Positions 6,597 to 13,178 of a stretch of DNA of 17,219 bases are shown here, piece by piece (the stretch's first letter is position 1; every line of letters starts with the position of its first letter). Both the position numbers and the translations under genes were made by a program. The notes under the pieces are model-generated. The model made no database searches. It was not told where the DNA came from and worked only from the letters and a program-made list of their open reading frames with translations. This stretch comes from Dehalococcoidia bacterium (GTDB lineage Bacteria > Chloroflexota > Dehalococcoidia > Dehalococcoidales > Fen-1064). Location of the stretch: positions 9,399 to 26,617 of the forward strand of contig PMCB01000026.1 in the NCBI GenBank assembly GCA_003153955.1, given 5' to 3'.

Positions 6597-7844
6597 TTGC
6601 CTAATTATTATATCTGGACCATCGGGTGTCAGATGAACAAGGCGGAATCGGAACGGCTGGCCAGCCTGTTTGAAGAAACCGGCTATCAGGCTATCGCCGA
6701 TGTGAAGCAAGCGGATATTATCGTGCTCAACACCTGCGTCGTCCGCCAGAACGCCGAAGACCGCGCGGTGCATAAACTCCAGAACTTCAAACCGCTGAAA
6801 AAAGCTCGCCCCGGGATGATAATAGCCGTTACCGGCTGCTGGGTGGAATCCAACACCGACCGGCTTAAAGCTGATTTCCCTTTTGTCGACTATTTTTTCA
6901 AAGCCGGCGAATGCCCGCCGTGGATGGACAAAGATAAATGGTCGCAGGCTTTACCTGAAAAGCCGCAGCCGGCGACTTATGTGCCGATTATTCACGGGTG
7001 TAATAATTTCTGCGCTTATTGCGTGGTGCCTTACCGCCGCGGCCGCGAAAAAAGCCGTTCCATGGCCGACATCGTTTGCGAGGTCAAAGAACTTTCGAGC
7101 CGAGGTACCAAAGAAGTCACGCTTTTAGGGCAGAACGTCGATTCTTACGGTCATGATTTGCCGGAAAAGCCGGACCTCGCCGACCTACTCACCGAATTGA
7201 ACGCCATTGACGGCCTTTGCCGCATCCGTTTTCTGACCAACCACCCCAAAGACATGAGCCGCAGACTGATTGAAACAGTCGCCCGGCTGGATAAAGTCTG
7301 CAAAAATATCACGCTGCCCGCCCAGGCCGGCAGCAACGAAATATTAACCGCTATGCGCCGGGGTTACACCATCGAAAATTACAAAAAGCTGGTTAGTGAA
7401 ATCCGCAGTGTAATACCCAATGTGGGACTGGTCAGCGATATTATCGTCGGTTTTCCTTCGGAAACGGAAGCGCAATTTCAACAAACCGTCGATTTGTTAA
7501 CCGAACTGCGATTCGATGCCGTTCATCTTGCAGCCTATTCTCCCCGTCCCGGCACCATCGCCGCCCGGGAAATGGCCGATGATGTGCCGGAAGACGAGAA
7601 AAAGCGCCGGTTGAAAATGCTGGAGAGCCTGCAGGAAAAAATCCTCACGGAAATAAACGCGGATTTAAAAGGAAAAATTGTTGAAATACTGGTCGAGGGT
7701 AAACAGAAAGGCAAATGGTTCGGACGGACAGGCACGGATAAGCTTGTCTTTTTTACCGATAATGTAAATTACACCGGAAAACTGGTAAACTTAAGGATAG
7801 ACCAAACCAGTCCCTGGTCGCTTCAGGGTACAACTAAGTATTAA
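6597..7844 (+). CDS. miaB: tRNA-2-methylthio-N6-isopentenyladenosine methylthiotransferase MiaB (TTG start)
   Basis: Radical-SAM enzyme that adds a methylthio group to i6A37 of tRNAs reading UNN codons. It has 415 residues. The N-terminal domain carries three cluster cysteines: C11 (TIGCQMNKAESE), C47 (LNTCVVRQNAEDR) and C81 (TGCWVES). The radical-SAM cysteines are C135-x3-C139-x2-C142 in HGCNNFCAYCVVPYRRGRE. LLGQNVDSYG and RFLTNHPKD are typical of MiaB, and a TRAM RNA-binding domain covers about 350-410. I chose the TTG at 6597 because TTGGAG lies 6 bases upstream and the next residues match the family start; the upstream ATG at 6474 lies inside the tRNA. The usual LPVQSGS motif reads LPAQAGS. 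The gene is followed by yajC and nadB. The adjacent tRNA-Ser(GCU) reads AGY codons and is not an expected substrate. Confidence 0.93.
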   Translation: MPNYYIWTIGCQMNKAESERLASLFEETGYQAIADVKQADIIVLNTCVVRQNAEDRAVHKLQNFKPLKKARPGMIIAVTGCWVESNTDRLKADFPFVDYFFKAGECPPWMDKDKWSQALPEKPQPATYVPIIHGCNNFCAYCVVPYRRGREKSRSMADIVCEVKELSSRGTKEVTLLGQNVDSYGHDLPEKPDLADLLTELNAIDGLCRIRFLTNHPKDMSRRLIETVARLDKVCKNITLPAQAGSNEILTAMRRGYTIENYKKLVSEIRSVIPNVGLVSDIIVGFPSETEAQFQQTVDLLTELRFDAVHLAAYSPRPGTIAAREMADDVPEDEKKRRLKMLESLQEKILTEINADLKGKIVEILVEGKQKGKWFGRTGTDKLVFFTDNVNYTGKLVNLRIDQTSPWSLQGTTKY

Positions 7845-7860
7845 ATTAAGGAGACATGAT

Positions 7861-8259
7861 TTGCGTAAGTCAAAAATTCTAAGTTTGGGTATTGTGCTGG
7901 CATTAATGGCAATAATGGTTTCATTCACCAGTTGCGTCGCTGCCACAACCTCCGGCACCGCCAGCAGCTCATCCAGCAGCCTCAGTTTTGTTTATCTGCT
8001 GATTTTCATCGTGATTATCTTCGGGTTCATGTATTTCTTCACTATCCGCCCGCAGCGGAAGAAACAGCAGGAAACAATGAAAATGCTCCAGGCTCTGGCG
8101 AAAGGCGACAAGATTATTACCAACGCCGGCATTTACGGGACTATCGATACTGTTTATGAAGACAGTTTCCTGATCAAGACCGATTCCGGTTCCACGATGA
8201 GAGTCGCGAAATGGGCAGTTGTCGGTAAACAACAGGAAGATACGTCTGCTCACAGCTAA
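7861..8259 (+). CDS. yajC: YajC, Sec translocon accessory subunit (TTG start, lipobox-like N-terminus)
   Basis: Small membrane protein that works with SecDF at the SecYEG channel. It has 132 residues. The core is typical: a transmembrane helix at about 42-62 ending FTIRPQRKKQQE, then the cytoplasmic part MLQALAKGDKIITNAGIYGTI. Unusually, a hydrophobic signal-like segment (residues 5-24) precedes it and ends SFTSC, with C25 in lipobox position, then a serine-rich linker of about 15 residues. Ordinary YajC has only one membrane segment. TTG at 7861 is chosen because AAGGAG sits 7 bases upstream; the ATG at 7857 is out of frame and soon stops. The gap from miaB is 16 bases, and nadB follows at 53 bases, so one transcript is likely. 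Confidence 0.9.
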   Translation: MRKSKILSLGIVLALMAIMVSFTSCVAATTSGTASSSSSSLSFVYLLIFIVIIFGFMYFFTIRPQRKKQQETMKMLQALAKGDKIITNAGIYGTIDTVYEDSFLIKTDSGSTMRVAKWAVVGKQQEDTSAHS

Positions 8260-8312
8260 CTGAAAATAATACATTGAGACCATAAGCCTATCCGGCAAGG
8301 AGTATCACCAGG

Positions 8313-9854
8313 GTGAGTTATTACGACTACATATTGGTAGGCAGTGGTATTGCAGGACTTTACACTGCCTTGCTCGCAAAAGAGCAAGGCAGTGTTCTTA
8401 TTCTTACCAAAAGCGGTATCGAAGAATGCAATACCCGGCATGCCCAGGGCGGCATCGCTGCGCCTATCGGACTGAATGATTCCGCCGAACTGCATATTAA
8501 AGATACTCTGGCCGCGGGCAAAGGTTTGTGCGACAAAGAAGCCGTCCGGATTCTGGCGACAGAAGCTCCGGACAGAATTGCCGACCTGGTCAAATTCGGC
8601 GTCCCCTTCGATACCCTGGAGGGTAAAATTGCTTTGACCATGGAAGCGGCGCACAGCGTTCCCCGTATCCTGCATGCCGGCGGCGACGCCACCGGCGAAC
8701 ATATCGAAGTCACCCTCAGCAAACGCGTCCGGGCCTCCCGCATCCGGGTTTTGGAAAGCTATCTGGCCACGGAAATCCTGTTTAACAAGGGCACGGTCAA
8801 GGGCGTCAAAGCCATGAACTGCCGCACCGGCGCTTTTGAAGAATTTGAATGCAAATGGCTGATTCTGGCTACCGGCGGCGCGGGCCAGCTTTATAAATTC
8901 AATACCAATTCGGAGATCGCCACCGGCGACGGGCTCGCCCTCGCTTTCAAAGCCGGCGCCGAGCTCACCGACATGGAATTCTTCCAGTTTCATCCCACCG
9001 CTTTACGCCTGTCCGGTGTCCCTACATTTTTGATATCGGAAGCAGTGCGGGGCGAGGGCGGCATCCTGCGTAATATTCACGGCTACCGGTTTATGCCCGA
9101 TTATGCTCCTGAAAAAGAGCTGGCGTCACGGGATGTCGTCGCCCGCAGTATCGTCTATGAAATGGCCAAAACCGGCGCGGATAATGTTTTTATCGATGTT
9201 ACCCATCTTCCCCATAACCTGGTGACCACCCGTTTCCCGAATATTTACCAGTTCTGCCTCGATTACGGACTGGATATTACCAAAGAAATGGTGCCGGTCG
9301 CTCCCGCCGCTCACTATTTTATGGGCGGGGTCAAGGTCAACACCTGGGGCGAAACTAATATCCCCGGCCTGTTTGCTGCCGGCGAAACCGCCTGCACCGG
9401 CGTGCACGGCGCCAACCGTTTGGCTTCCAACTCCATGCTGGAAGTGCTGGTTTTCAGCAAGCGCATCATGGAAAGGACTAAAAATGGCGACAACCCCAAG
9501 GCCGCCGAAAAGAAAAAGAACGCGGACGAATATCATTTCCTGCCCGAAAGAAAATCACGCAAAAAGATGCCGGAAATCAGTGTTTCCACTCTGAAAAACC
9601 TGATGTGGGACAAAGTGGGCATTATCCGTAATCAGGAAGGCCTCACCGCCGCCGCCGATATCCTGGCTGCCTGGCAGCGGGGCCTGCCCCTCACCGAAAG
9701 GGTCTCTTACGAACTGAGTAACATGATTCTGACCGGCAGCCTGATGGCCGAAGCCGCGCTCATCCGCCAGGAAAGCCGCGGCGCCCAGTTCCGCACCGAT
9801 TTTCCCGAAACTTCCGATGCGTGGAAGCACCACATTATTTTCACTAAGAAGTAG
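8313..9854 (+). CDS. nadB: L-aspartate oxidase (NAD biosynthesis)
   Basis: FAD enzyme that oxidises L-aspartate to iminoaspartate, which NadA condenses to quinolinate. In an anaerobe fumarate would be the electron acceptor. It has 513 residues, slightly short of the usual 530-540. The FAD-binding start is ILVGSGIAGLYTAL (7-20), followed by TRHAQGGIAA (41-50) and LATGGAGQLY (185-194). Expected substrate residues are present: E111 (MEAAHS), H227 (FQFHPTAL), R273 (SRDVVARS), H334 (AAHYFMGG) and R369 (GANRLASNSMLE). Those features separate it from succinate dehydrogenase or fumarate reductase flavoproteins. The GTG at 8313 has AAGGAG 10 bases upstream. No nadA or nadC lies in the window. A perfect 14-bp inverted repeat falls within codons 17-28 and may affect expression. 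Confidence 0.93.
   Translation: MSYYDYILVGSGIAGLYTALLAKEQGSVLILTKSGIEECNTRHAQGGIAAPIGLNDSAELHIKDTLAAGKGLCDKEAVRILATEAPDRIADLVKFGVPFDTLEGKIALTMEAAHSVPRILHAGGDATGEHIEVTLSKRVRASRIRVLESYLATEILFNKGTVKGVKAMNCRTGAFEEFECKWLILATGGAGQLYKFNTNSEIATGDGLALAFKAGAELTDMEFFQFHPTALRLSGVPTFLISEAVRGEGGILRNIHGYRFMPDYAPEKELASRDVVARSIVYEMAKTGADNVFIDVTHLPHNLVTTRFPNIYQFCLDYGLDITKEMVPVAPAAHYFMGGVKVNTWGETNIPGLFAAGETACTGVHGANRLASNSMLEVLVFSKRIMERTKNGDNPKAAEKKKNADEYHFLPERKSRKKMPEISVSTLKNLMWDKVGIIRNQEGLTAAADILAAWQRGLPLTERVSYELSNMILTGSLMAEAALIRQESRGAQFRTDFPETSDAWKHHIIFTKK
8362..8395 (+). promoter_or_regulatory. Perfect 14-bp hairpin inside the nadB coding sequence
   Basis: ACACTGCCTTGCTC (8362-8375) is exactly complementary to 8382-8395 around the loop GCAAAA, and the following bases are T-rich (TTCTTATTCTTACC). 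It starts 50 bases after the nadB start codon. It could act as an attenuator, an mRNA-stability element or a brake on ribosomes. A chance origin within codons is possible. The pairing is seen; the function is inference. Confidence 0.5.
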
Positions 9855-9897
9855 AAGTCAGATTAGTTCCTCAGTCACTCCCTCTTAACCGCTGGGA

Positions 9898-10419
9898 ATG
9901 AATAATTTTGGCATTTTACTCATAAAGAACCCCATCATGAAAGATAAGAAAGACAGCTATTTAGGCGATGTGGGAATAATCAGGAAAATTGATGATATTC
10001 CGGAGTTAAAAGCGGAACTTATTTCCGCGTTTGACAGCAAGAGCCACAACCATAAAAATATATCAAAATACAGCCTGTTGCTAGCGGAACATATTTTAAC
10101 CCTGACAAATACCCCTCATGATGCCGCAATTGAAGAAGCCTTTGAAATCAATCGAAAATGGCAAGAAGGCCAGGCGAAATTTCAGGATGCGCGGAAAGTT
10201 GCCTTTAAGCTTAACGCTCTGGCCCGTCAAGAAAAAGACCCGGTAAAGGTTAAAGTTCTAAGGGTTATGGGGCAAGTTGCAGCTACTCCTCATGTAAAAA
10301 GACATGCCTTAATCGCTTCTGATTATGCGATAACTCTGATCAACCTGATGCATCCTGAAAACATGGATGAAGTCAGGAAAGAAAGGAATATTCAGATCGA
10401 GTTAATGAAAAGTGTTTGA
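9898..10419 (+). CDS. Imm-5-like putative immunity protein
   Basis: 173 residues, helical, with no signal peptide or membrane segment. Residues 85-149 follow the pattern I know from proteins annotated as 'putative immunity protein' with an Imm-5-like domain: INRKWQEGQAKFQDARKVAF, then LARQEKDP, then MGQVAATPHVKRHALIASDYAI. In that family the recurring blocks are W-x-x-G, alanine-rich helices with ARxxA, and (A/V)ATxHV-x-x-HA-x-x-A-x-YA. The name comes from computational work on toxin systems; many members stand alone and have no proven role. No toxin gene is adjacent here. The ATG at 9898 has only GGGA next to it; the in-frame ATG at 9937 is an alternative that would leave 160 residues and the whole domain. 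The gene is visibly more AT-rich than its neighbours and isolated between nadB and acs, which would fit acquisition by transfer. Confidence 0.62.
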   Translation: MNNFGILLIKNPIMKDKKDSYLGDVGIIRKIDDIPELKAELISAFDSKSHNHKNISKYSLLLAEHILTLTNTPHDAAIEEAFEINRKWQEGQAKFQDARKVAFKLNALARQEKDPVKVKVLRVMGQVAATPHVKRHALIASDYAITLINLMHPENMDEVRKERNIQIELMKSV

Positions 10420-10466
10420 ATTCGCCTTCTTTATATCACCGGCTTCTTTCCCTTCACAATGACATA

Positions 10467-10536
10467 TTTTCGTAATTGACTCAAAAATCCTGTACGCATT
10501 AATACCTATTTTATTGGTATTTTTTGCAATTGACTC
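10467..10536 (+). repeat. Direct repeat of a -35-like motif upstream of acs, with a short dyad between
   Basis: TTTTCGTAATTGACTC (10467-10482) and TTTTTGCAATTGACTC (10521-10536) match at 14 of 16 positions, 54 bases apart. Both contain TTGACT. Between them an inverted repeat, AATACC (10501-10506) and GGTATT (10516-10521), could be an operator. The arrangement suggests a duplicated promoter or activator site; only the downstream copy has a good -10. Confidence 0.55.
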
Positions 10537-10558
10537 CATTTATTCACGGATGTAGAAT
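10530..10558 (+). promoter_or_regulatory. Promoter of acs
   Basis: -35 TTGACT (10530-10535), a 17-base spacer and -10 TAGAAT (10553-10558), each one or two mismatches from consensus. Transcription would begin near 10565, leaving a leader of about 104 bases before the ATG at 10669. Confidence 0.72.
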
Positions 10559-10619
10559 TATGGCAGTTTAGATTCAAGCCGCTATTCCTAACTGTTGTTG
10601 TCCTTAATCAATGTGAAAT

Positions 10620-10649
10620 CAGGCAGTGTGCCTGCTGTGTAATAAGTTA
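10620..10649 (+). repeat. acs-flanking motif, upstream copy (hairpin in the leader)
   Basis: GGCAGTG..CCTGCTG...AATAAGTTA at 10622-10649 recurs at 12723-12749 beyond the acs terminator with small differences between the fixed blocks. Here CAGGCA (10620-10625) and TGCCTG (10629-10634) form a 6-bp hairpin just before the acs ribosome site. It may be a leader element or part of a repeated sequence; the role is unknown. Confidence 0.55.
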
Positions 10650-10668
10650 AGGAGTGTACCGGAGTAAT

Positions 10669-12642
10669 ATGGCTGAAAATGTAGAAAAACAAATTACCTC
10701 CATGATGGAGGAAAAACGAGTTTTCAAACCCTCCAGGGAATTGAGTCAGCAGGCTTACATCAAGAGTATGGCCCAGTACAATAAAATCTACCGGAAATCC
10801 ATCGACGACCCCGAAGGCTTCTGGGGAGAAATGGCGGAACAGCTGGACTGGTTCAAGAAATGGGACAAGGTTTTAATACAGGATTTTTCGGACGCGAAGC
10901 ATCAATGGTTCGTCGGCGGCAAGATAAACGTTTCGTATAACTGCATCGACCGCCACCTTACAGGCCCCCGCAAGAACAAAGCCGCCTTTATCTGGGAAGG
11001 CGATATCGGCGATACAAAGACCTTAACCTACCAGCAGCTGTATTATGAAGTCAACAAATTCGCCAATGTGCTCAAGAAATTAGGCGTGAAGAAGGGCGAC
11101 CGCGTTTCCATTTATCTGCCGATGATTGTCGAACTGCCGATTGCGATGCTGGCCTGTGCCAGAATCGGGGCAATCCATAGTGTTGTGTTCGGCGCCTTCA
11201 GCGGCGATGCACTGCGTGACCGGATGAATGACTGCGCCTCTTCGGTGCTGGTTTGCAGCGACGGTTACTACCGCAGCGGCAAGACGATAAACAGCAAAGA
11301 CAATGCGGACGAAGCGCTGAAATCCTGCCCCACGATAAAGAAGGTCGTGGTCGTGAAACGCGCCGGAATTCCAATCAAAATGGAACCGGGACGGGACCTG
11401 TGGTACCACGACCTGATGAACGATCCCGACTTGCCCCGGTATTGTAAGCCGGAAGAATGTGACTCTGAAGACCCCTTATTCATCCTTTACACCAGCGGCA
11501 GCACCGGCAAACCGAAAGGTGTGCTGCATACTCAGGCCGGCTATCTGCTTTACACTGCGTTAACTTTCAAATACGTTATGGATTATAAGGACGAAGACAC
11601 CTATTTCTGCACCGCCGACATCGGATGGATTACCGGTCACAGCTACAACTGCTACGGCACACTGGCCAACGGCGCGACAATGGTGTTGTTCGAGGGCGTC
11701 CCTACTTACCCCAATCCTGATAGATTCTGGGAACTGATCGAAAAATACAAGGTCAGCATTTTCTATACTGCCCCTACCGCGCTTCGTTCTTTGATGCGGG
11801 ACGGCGATGCCTGGCCCAACAAACACGATATGAGCAGCCTGCGCATCCTGGCTACCGTCGGTGAACCTATCAACCCCGAAGCCTGGATGTGGTATTACAA
11901 CGTCATCGGTAAAGGCAAATGCCCTATTATCGATACCTACTGGCAGACGGAAACAGGCGGCTTTATGCTGACCCCGTTCCCCGGCGCGACCCCCATCAAA
12001 CCCGGCTCCGCCACGATGCCCTTCTTCGGCATCGACCCGGCGATTATCCGCGAAGACGGCAGTCCTTGTGATGTCAATGAGGGCGGCTACCTGGTCGTCA
12101 AGAAACCCTGGCCCGGTTTAATGCGCAGCGTTTATGGCGACCCCGCCAGATTCAAGAATACCTATTTCACCCGCTTCCCCGGTGTTTATACCACCGGTGA
12201 CGGCGCCAGAAAAGATGAGGACGGCTATTATTGGCTGATGGGCCGGATCGATGATGTTATTAAGGTTTCCGGTCACCGTATCGGCACGGCAGAAGTAGAA
12301 AGCGCGTTTGTGTCACATCCCAGTGTCGCCGAAGCCGCGGTTGTCGGCATGCCGCACCCGATAAAAGGTGAAGGTATTTATGCCTTCGTCACCTTGAAGA
12401 CGGGCGTGGAAAAAACCGACGAACTGAAGAAAGAACTGGTTGCCTGGGTACGCAAACAGATTGGTCCGCTGGCTTCGCCGGATAAGATCCAGTTCGCCGA
12501 CGGTTTACCCAAAACCAGAAGCGGCAAAATCATGCGTCGTATTCTCACCCGTATTTCTGCCGGTGACGTCACTAATCTTGGCGATACCAGCACCCTGGCC
12601 GATCCCTCGGTCGTGGAAACACTGGTTAAAGAAAGACTATAG
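10669..12642 (+). CDS. acs: Acetyl-CoA synthetase (AMP-forming)
   Basis: Makes acetyl-CoA from acetate, ATP and CoA through acetyl-AMP, in the cytoplasm. 657 residues from the ATG at 10669, matching the family. Adenylation motifs are all in place: YTSGSTGKPKG at 274-284, the YWQTETGG block at 424-431, YTTGDG at 507-512, the hinge region GRIDDVIKVSGHRIG, and PKTRSGK with catalytic K620 near the end. The ACS N-terminal domain (SIDDPEGFWGEMAEQLDWFKKWDKV) supports the acetate enzyme over longer-chain acyl ligases. GGAG lies 4 bases before the ATG. A GTG at 10654, five codons earlier, is possible but would sit within the AAGGAG site. The gene is monocistronic between its promoter and a strong terminator. 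With the citrate genes downstream it would feed acetate carbon to 2-oxoglutarate. Confidence 0.96.
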   Translation: MAENVEKQITSMMEEKRVFKPSRELSQQAYIKSMAQYNKIYRKSIDDPEGFWGEMAEQLDWFKKWDKVLIQDFSDAKHQWFVGGKINVSYNCIDRHLTGPRKNKAAFIWEGDIGDTKTLTYQQLYYEVNKFANVLKKLGVKKGDRVSIYLPMIVELPIAMLACARIGAIHSVVFGAFSGDALRDRMNDCASSVLVCSDGYYRSGKTINSKDNADEALKSCPTIKKVVVVKRAGIPIKMEPGRDLWYHDLMNDPDLPRYCKPEECDSEDPLFILYTSGSTGKPKGVLHTQAGYLLYTALTFKYVMDYKDEDTYFCTADIGWITGHSYNCYGTLANGATMVLFEGVPTYPNPDRFWELIEKYKVSIFYTAPTALRSLMRDGDAWPNKHDMSSLRILATVGEPINPEAWMWYYNVIGKGKCPIIDTYWQTETGGFMLTPFPGATPIKPGSATMPFFGIDPAIIREDGSPCDVNEGGYLVVKKPWPGLMRSVYGDPARFKNTYFTRFPGVYTTGDGARKDEDGYYWLMGRIDDVIKVSGHRIGTAEVESAFVSHPSVAEAAVVGMPHPIKGEGIYAFVTLKTGVEKTDELKKELVAWVRKQIGPLASPDKIQFADGLPKTRSGKIMRRILTRISAGDVTNLGDTSTLADPSVVETLVKERL

Positions 12643-12667
12643 AATCGGTTTATTAACCGCAGGCGTT

Positions 12668-12712
12668 AAATCCCCTCCGCCTTGAATCAGACGGAGGGGA
12701 TTTTGTTTTTGT
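12668..12712 (+). terminator. Intrinsic terminator of acs
   Basis: A 12-bp perfect stem (AAATCCCCTCCG at 12668-12679, its complement at 12692-12703) closes a 12-base loop and is followed by a T-rich run broken by single Gs (TTGTTTTTGTTTG). It starts 25 bases after the acs stop. Confidence 0.9.
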
Positions 12713-12722
12713 TTGGATATCC

Positions 12723-12749
12723 GGCAGTGGGAGCCTGCTGAATAAGTTA
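12723..12749 (+). repeat. acs-flanking motif, downstream copy
   Basis: GGCAGTG, GGAG, CCTGCTG, AATAAGTTA in order: the same three blocks as at 10622-10649 with a different spacer and without the TGT. It lies just after the acs terminator and has no gene behind it, so it may mark the 5' end of a lost unit or the boundary of a duplicated segment. Confidence 0.55.
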
Positions 12750-12811
12750 CAGAAACTAAAGAAGTAATTGGTTTTATGGGAAATTATGAGGCTGTCAGAA
12801 ATCTCTGGATT

Positions 12812-12828
12812 GTCGGGTCAAGCCCGAC
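12812..12828. repeat. GTCGGG...CCCGAC hairpin repeat
   Basis: GTCGGG (12812-12817) pairs with CCCGAC (12823-12828) around TCAAG. ATTGTC and GACAAT flank it on either side, typical of dispersed hairpin repeats found in many bacterial genomes. Confidence 0.6.
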
Positions 12829-12842
12829 GTTGACAATGAAAA

Positions 12843-12877
12843 GAAAACAGCGTCAAGCAAAGCTTGACGCTGTTTTC
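12843..12877. repeat. Perfect 16-bp stem hairpin
   Basis: GAAAACAGCGTCAAGC (12843-12858) is exactly complementary to 12862-12877 around an AAA loop. There is no T tract after it (CCCCGG follows), so it is a repeat or structural element more than a terminator. Confidence 0.75.
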
Positions 12878-12883
12878 CCCGGT

Positions 12884-12911
12884 TTGTCATTCCCGCGAAA
12901 GCGGGAATCCA
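12884..12911. repeat. REP-type repeat with GAAA tetraloop
   Basis: ATTCCCGC (12889-12896) pairs with GCGGGAAT (12901-12908) around GAAA, within TTGTCATTCCCGC...GGAATCCAC. This is a widely dispersed bacterial hairpin repeat; decayed relatives lie at 6519-6562. Confidence 0.75.
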
Positions 12912-12952
12912 CATTTTCCGCTGTAAAACATCATTTCCGGACGGCCTCATAT

Positions 12953-12994
12953 AGAGGGATTTATCTTCCATAACTTACATTTGGGAATCCCTCT
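12953..12994. repeat. Short inverted repeat after the MITE-like element
   Basis: AGAGGGATT (12953-12961) and AATCCCTCT (12986-12994) are a perfect 9-bp inverted repeat around a 24-base AT-rich loop. It directly abuts the right end of the MITE-like element. The role is unknown. The rest of the 12643-13178 gap shows no gene. Confidence 0.5.
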
Positions 12995-13066
12995 CCGTTA
13001 GTAAATGCATTATTTCAAAAATCTGATTAGGATTTCGTATTTACCGCCAACACTTGTTTTATTACC

Positions 13067-13094
13067 TTGTTTACAGATAAAATGAAAATATAGT
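13067..13094 (+). promoter_or_regulatory. Candidate promoter of the leuC-leuD-icd genes
   Basis: TTGTTT (13067-13072), a 16-base spacer and TATAGT (13089-13094). An overlapping alternative is TTGTTT (13054-13059), 18 bases, TAAAAT (13078-13083). Either would leave a leader of roughly 80-90 bases before the GTG at 13179. Confidence 0.4.
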
Positions 13095-13178
13095 TCCTTC
13101 ACACCTTGTGTTGTCATTTGAAATTATTTTATCGGGACGTAGTGATTAGCTAAGTTTAACTTATGGAGCGGCTTAACT

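Larger units (their letters stand above)
12786..12950. mobile_element. MITE-like element with imperfect terminal inverted repeats
   Basis: The ends are ATGAGGCTGTCAGAAAT (12786-12802) and, inverted, ATGAGGCCGTCCGGAAAT (12950-12933). They pair with two mismatches, one purine change and one extra base. The 165 bases between outer ends carry no credible gene but hold three internal hairpins. That is the layout of a miniature inverted-repeat element. No clear target-site duplication is seen and no transposase is in the window. The alternative is a chance cluster of REP-type repeats. Confidence 0.45.

Noticed and set aside
6410..6604. Open frame running through tRNA-Ser and the ATG at 6474 as a miaB start
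   Set aside because: The region is a well-folded tRNA gene. MiaB homology begins at the TTG at 6597, which has TTGGAG at proper distance.
8256..8993. Long minus-strand open frame opposite nadB
   Set aside because: It is a codon-bias shadow of nadB with no motif, start signal or recognisable protein. Similar long antisense frames opposite leuC (13659-14123) and icd (14922-15650) were dropped for the same reason.
12786..12950. Repeat cluster as a CRISPR array
   Set aside because: The hairpins differ from one another, there are no equal-length spacers between identical repeats, and no cas genes are in the window.
12776..12973. Open frame of 65 codons containing FPRKREST-like residues
   Set aside because: It is a translation of the hairpin repeats (REP-type GTCATTCCCGCG...) and has no ribosome site or homologue I recognise; such short reads through repeats are a common annotation artefact.
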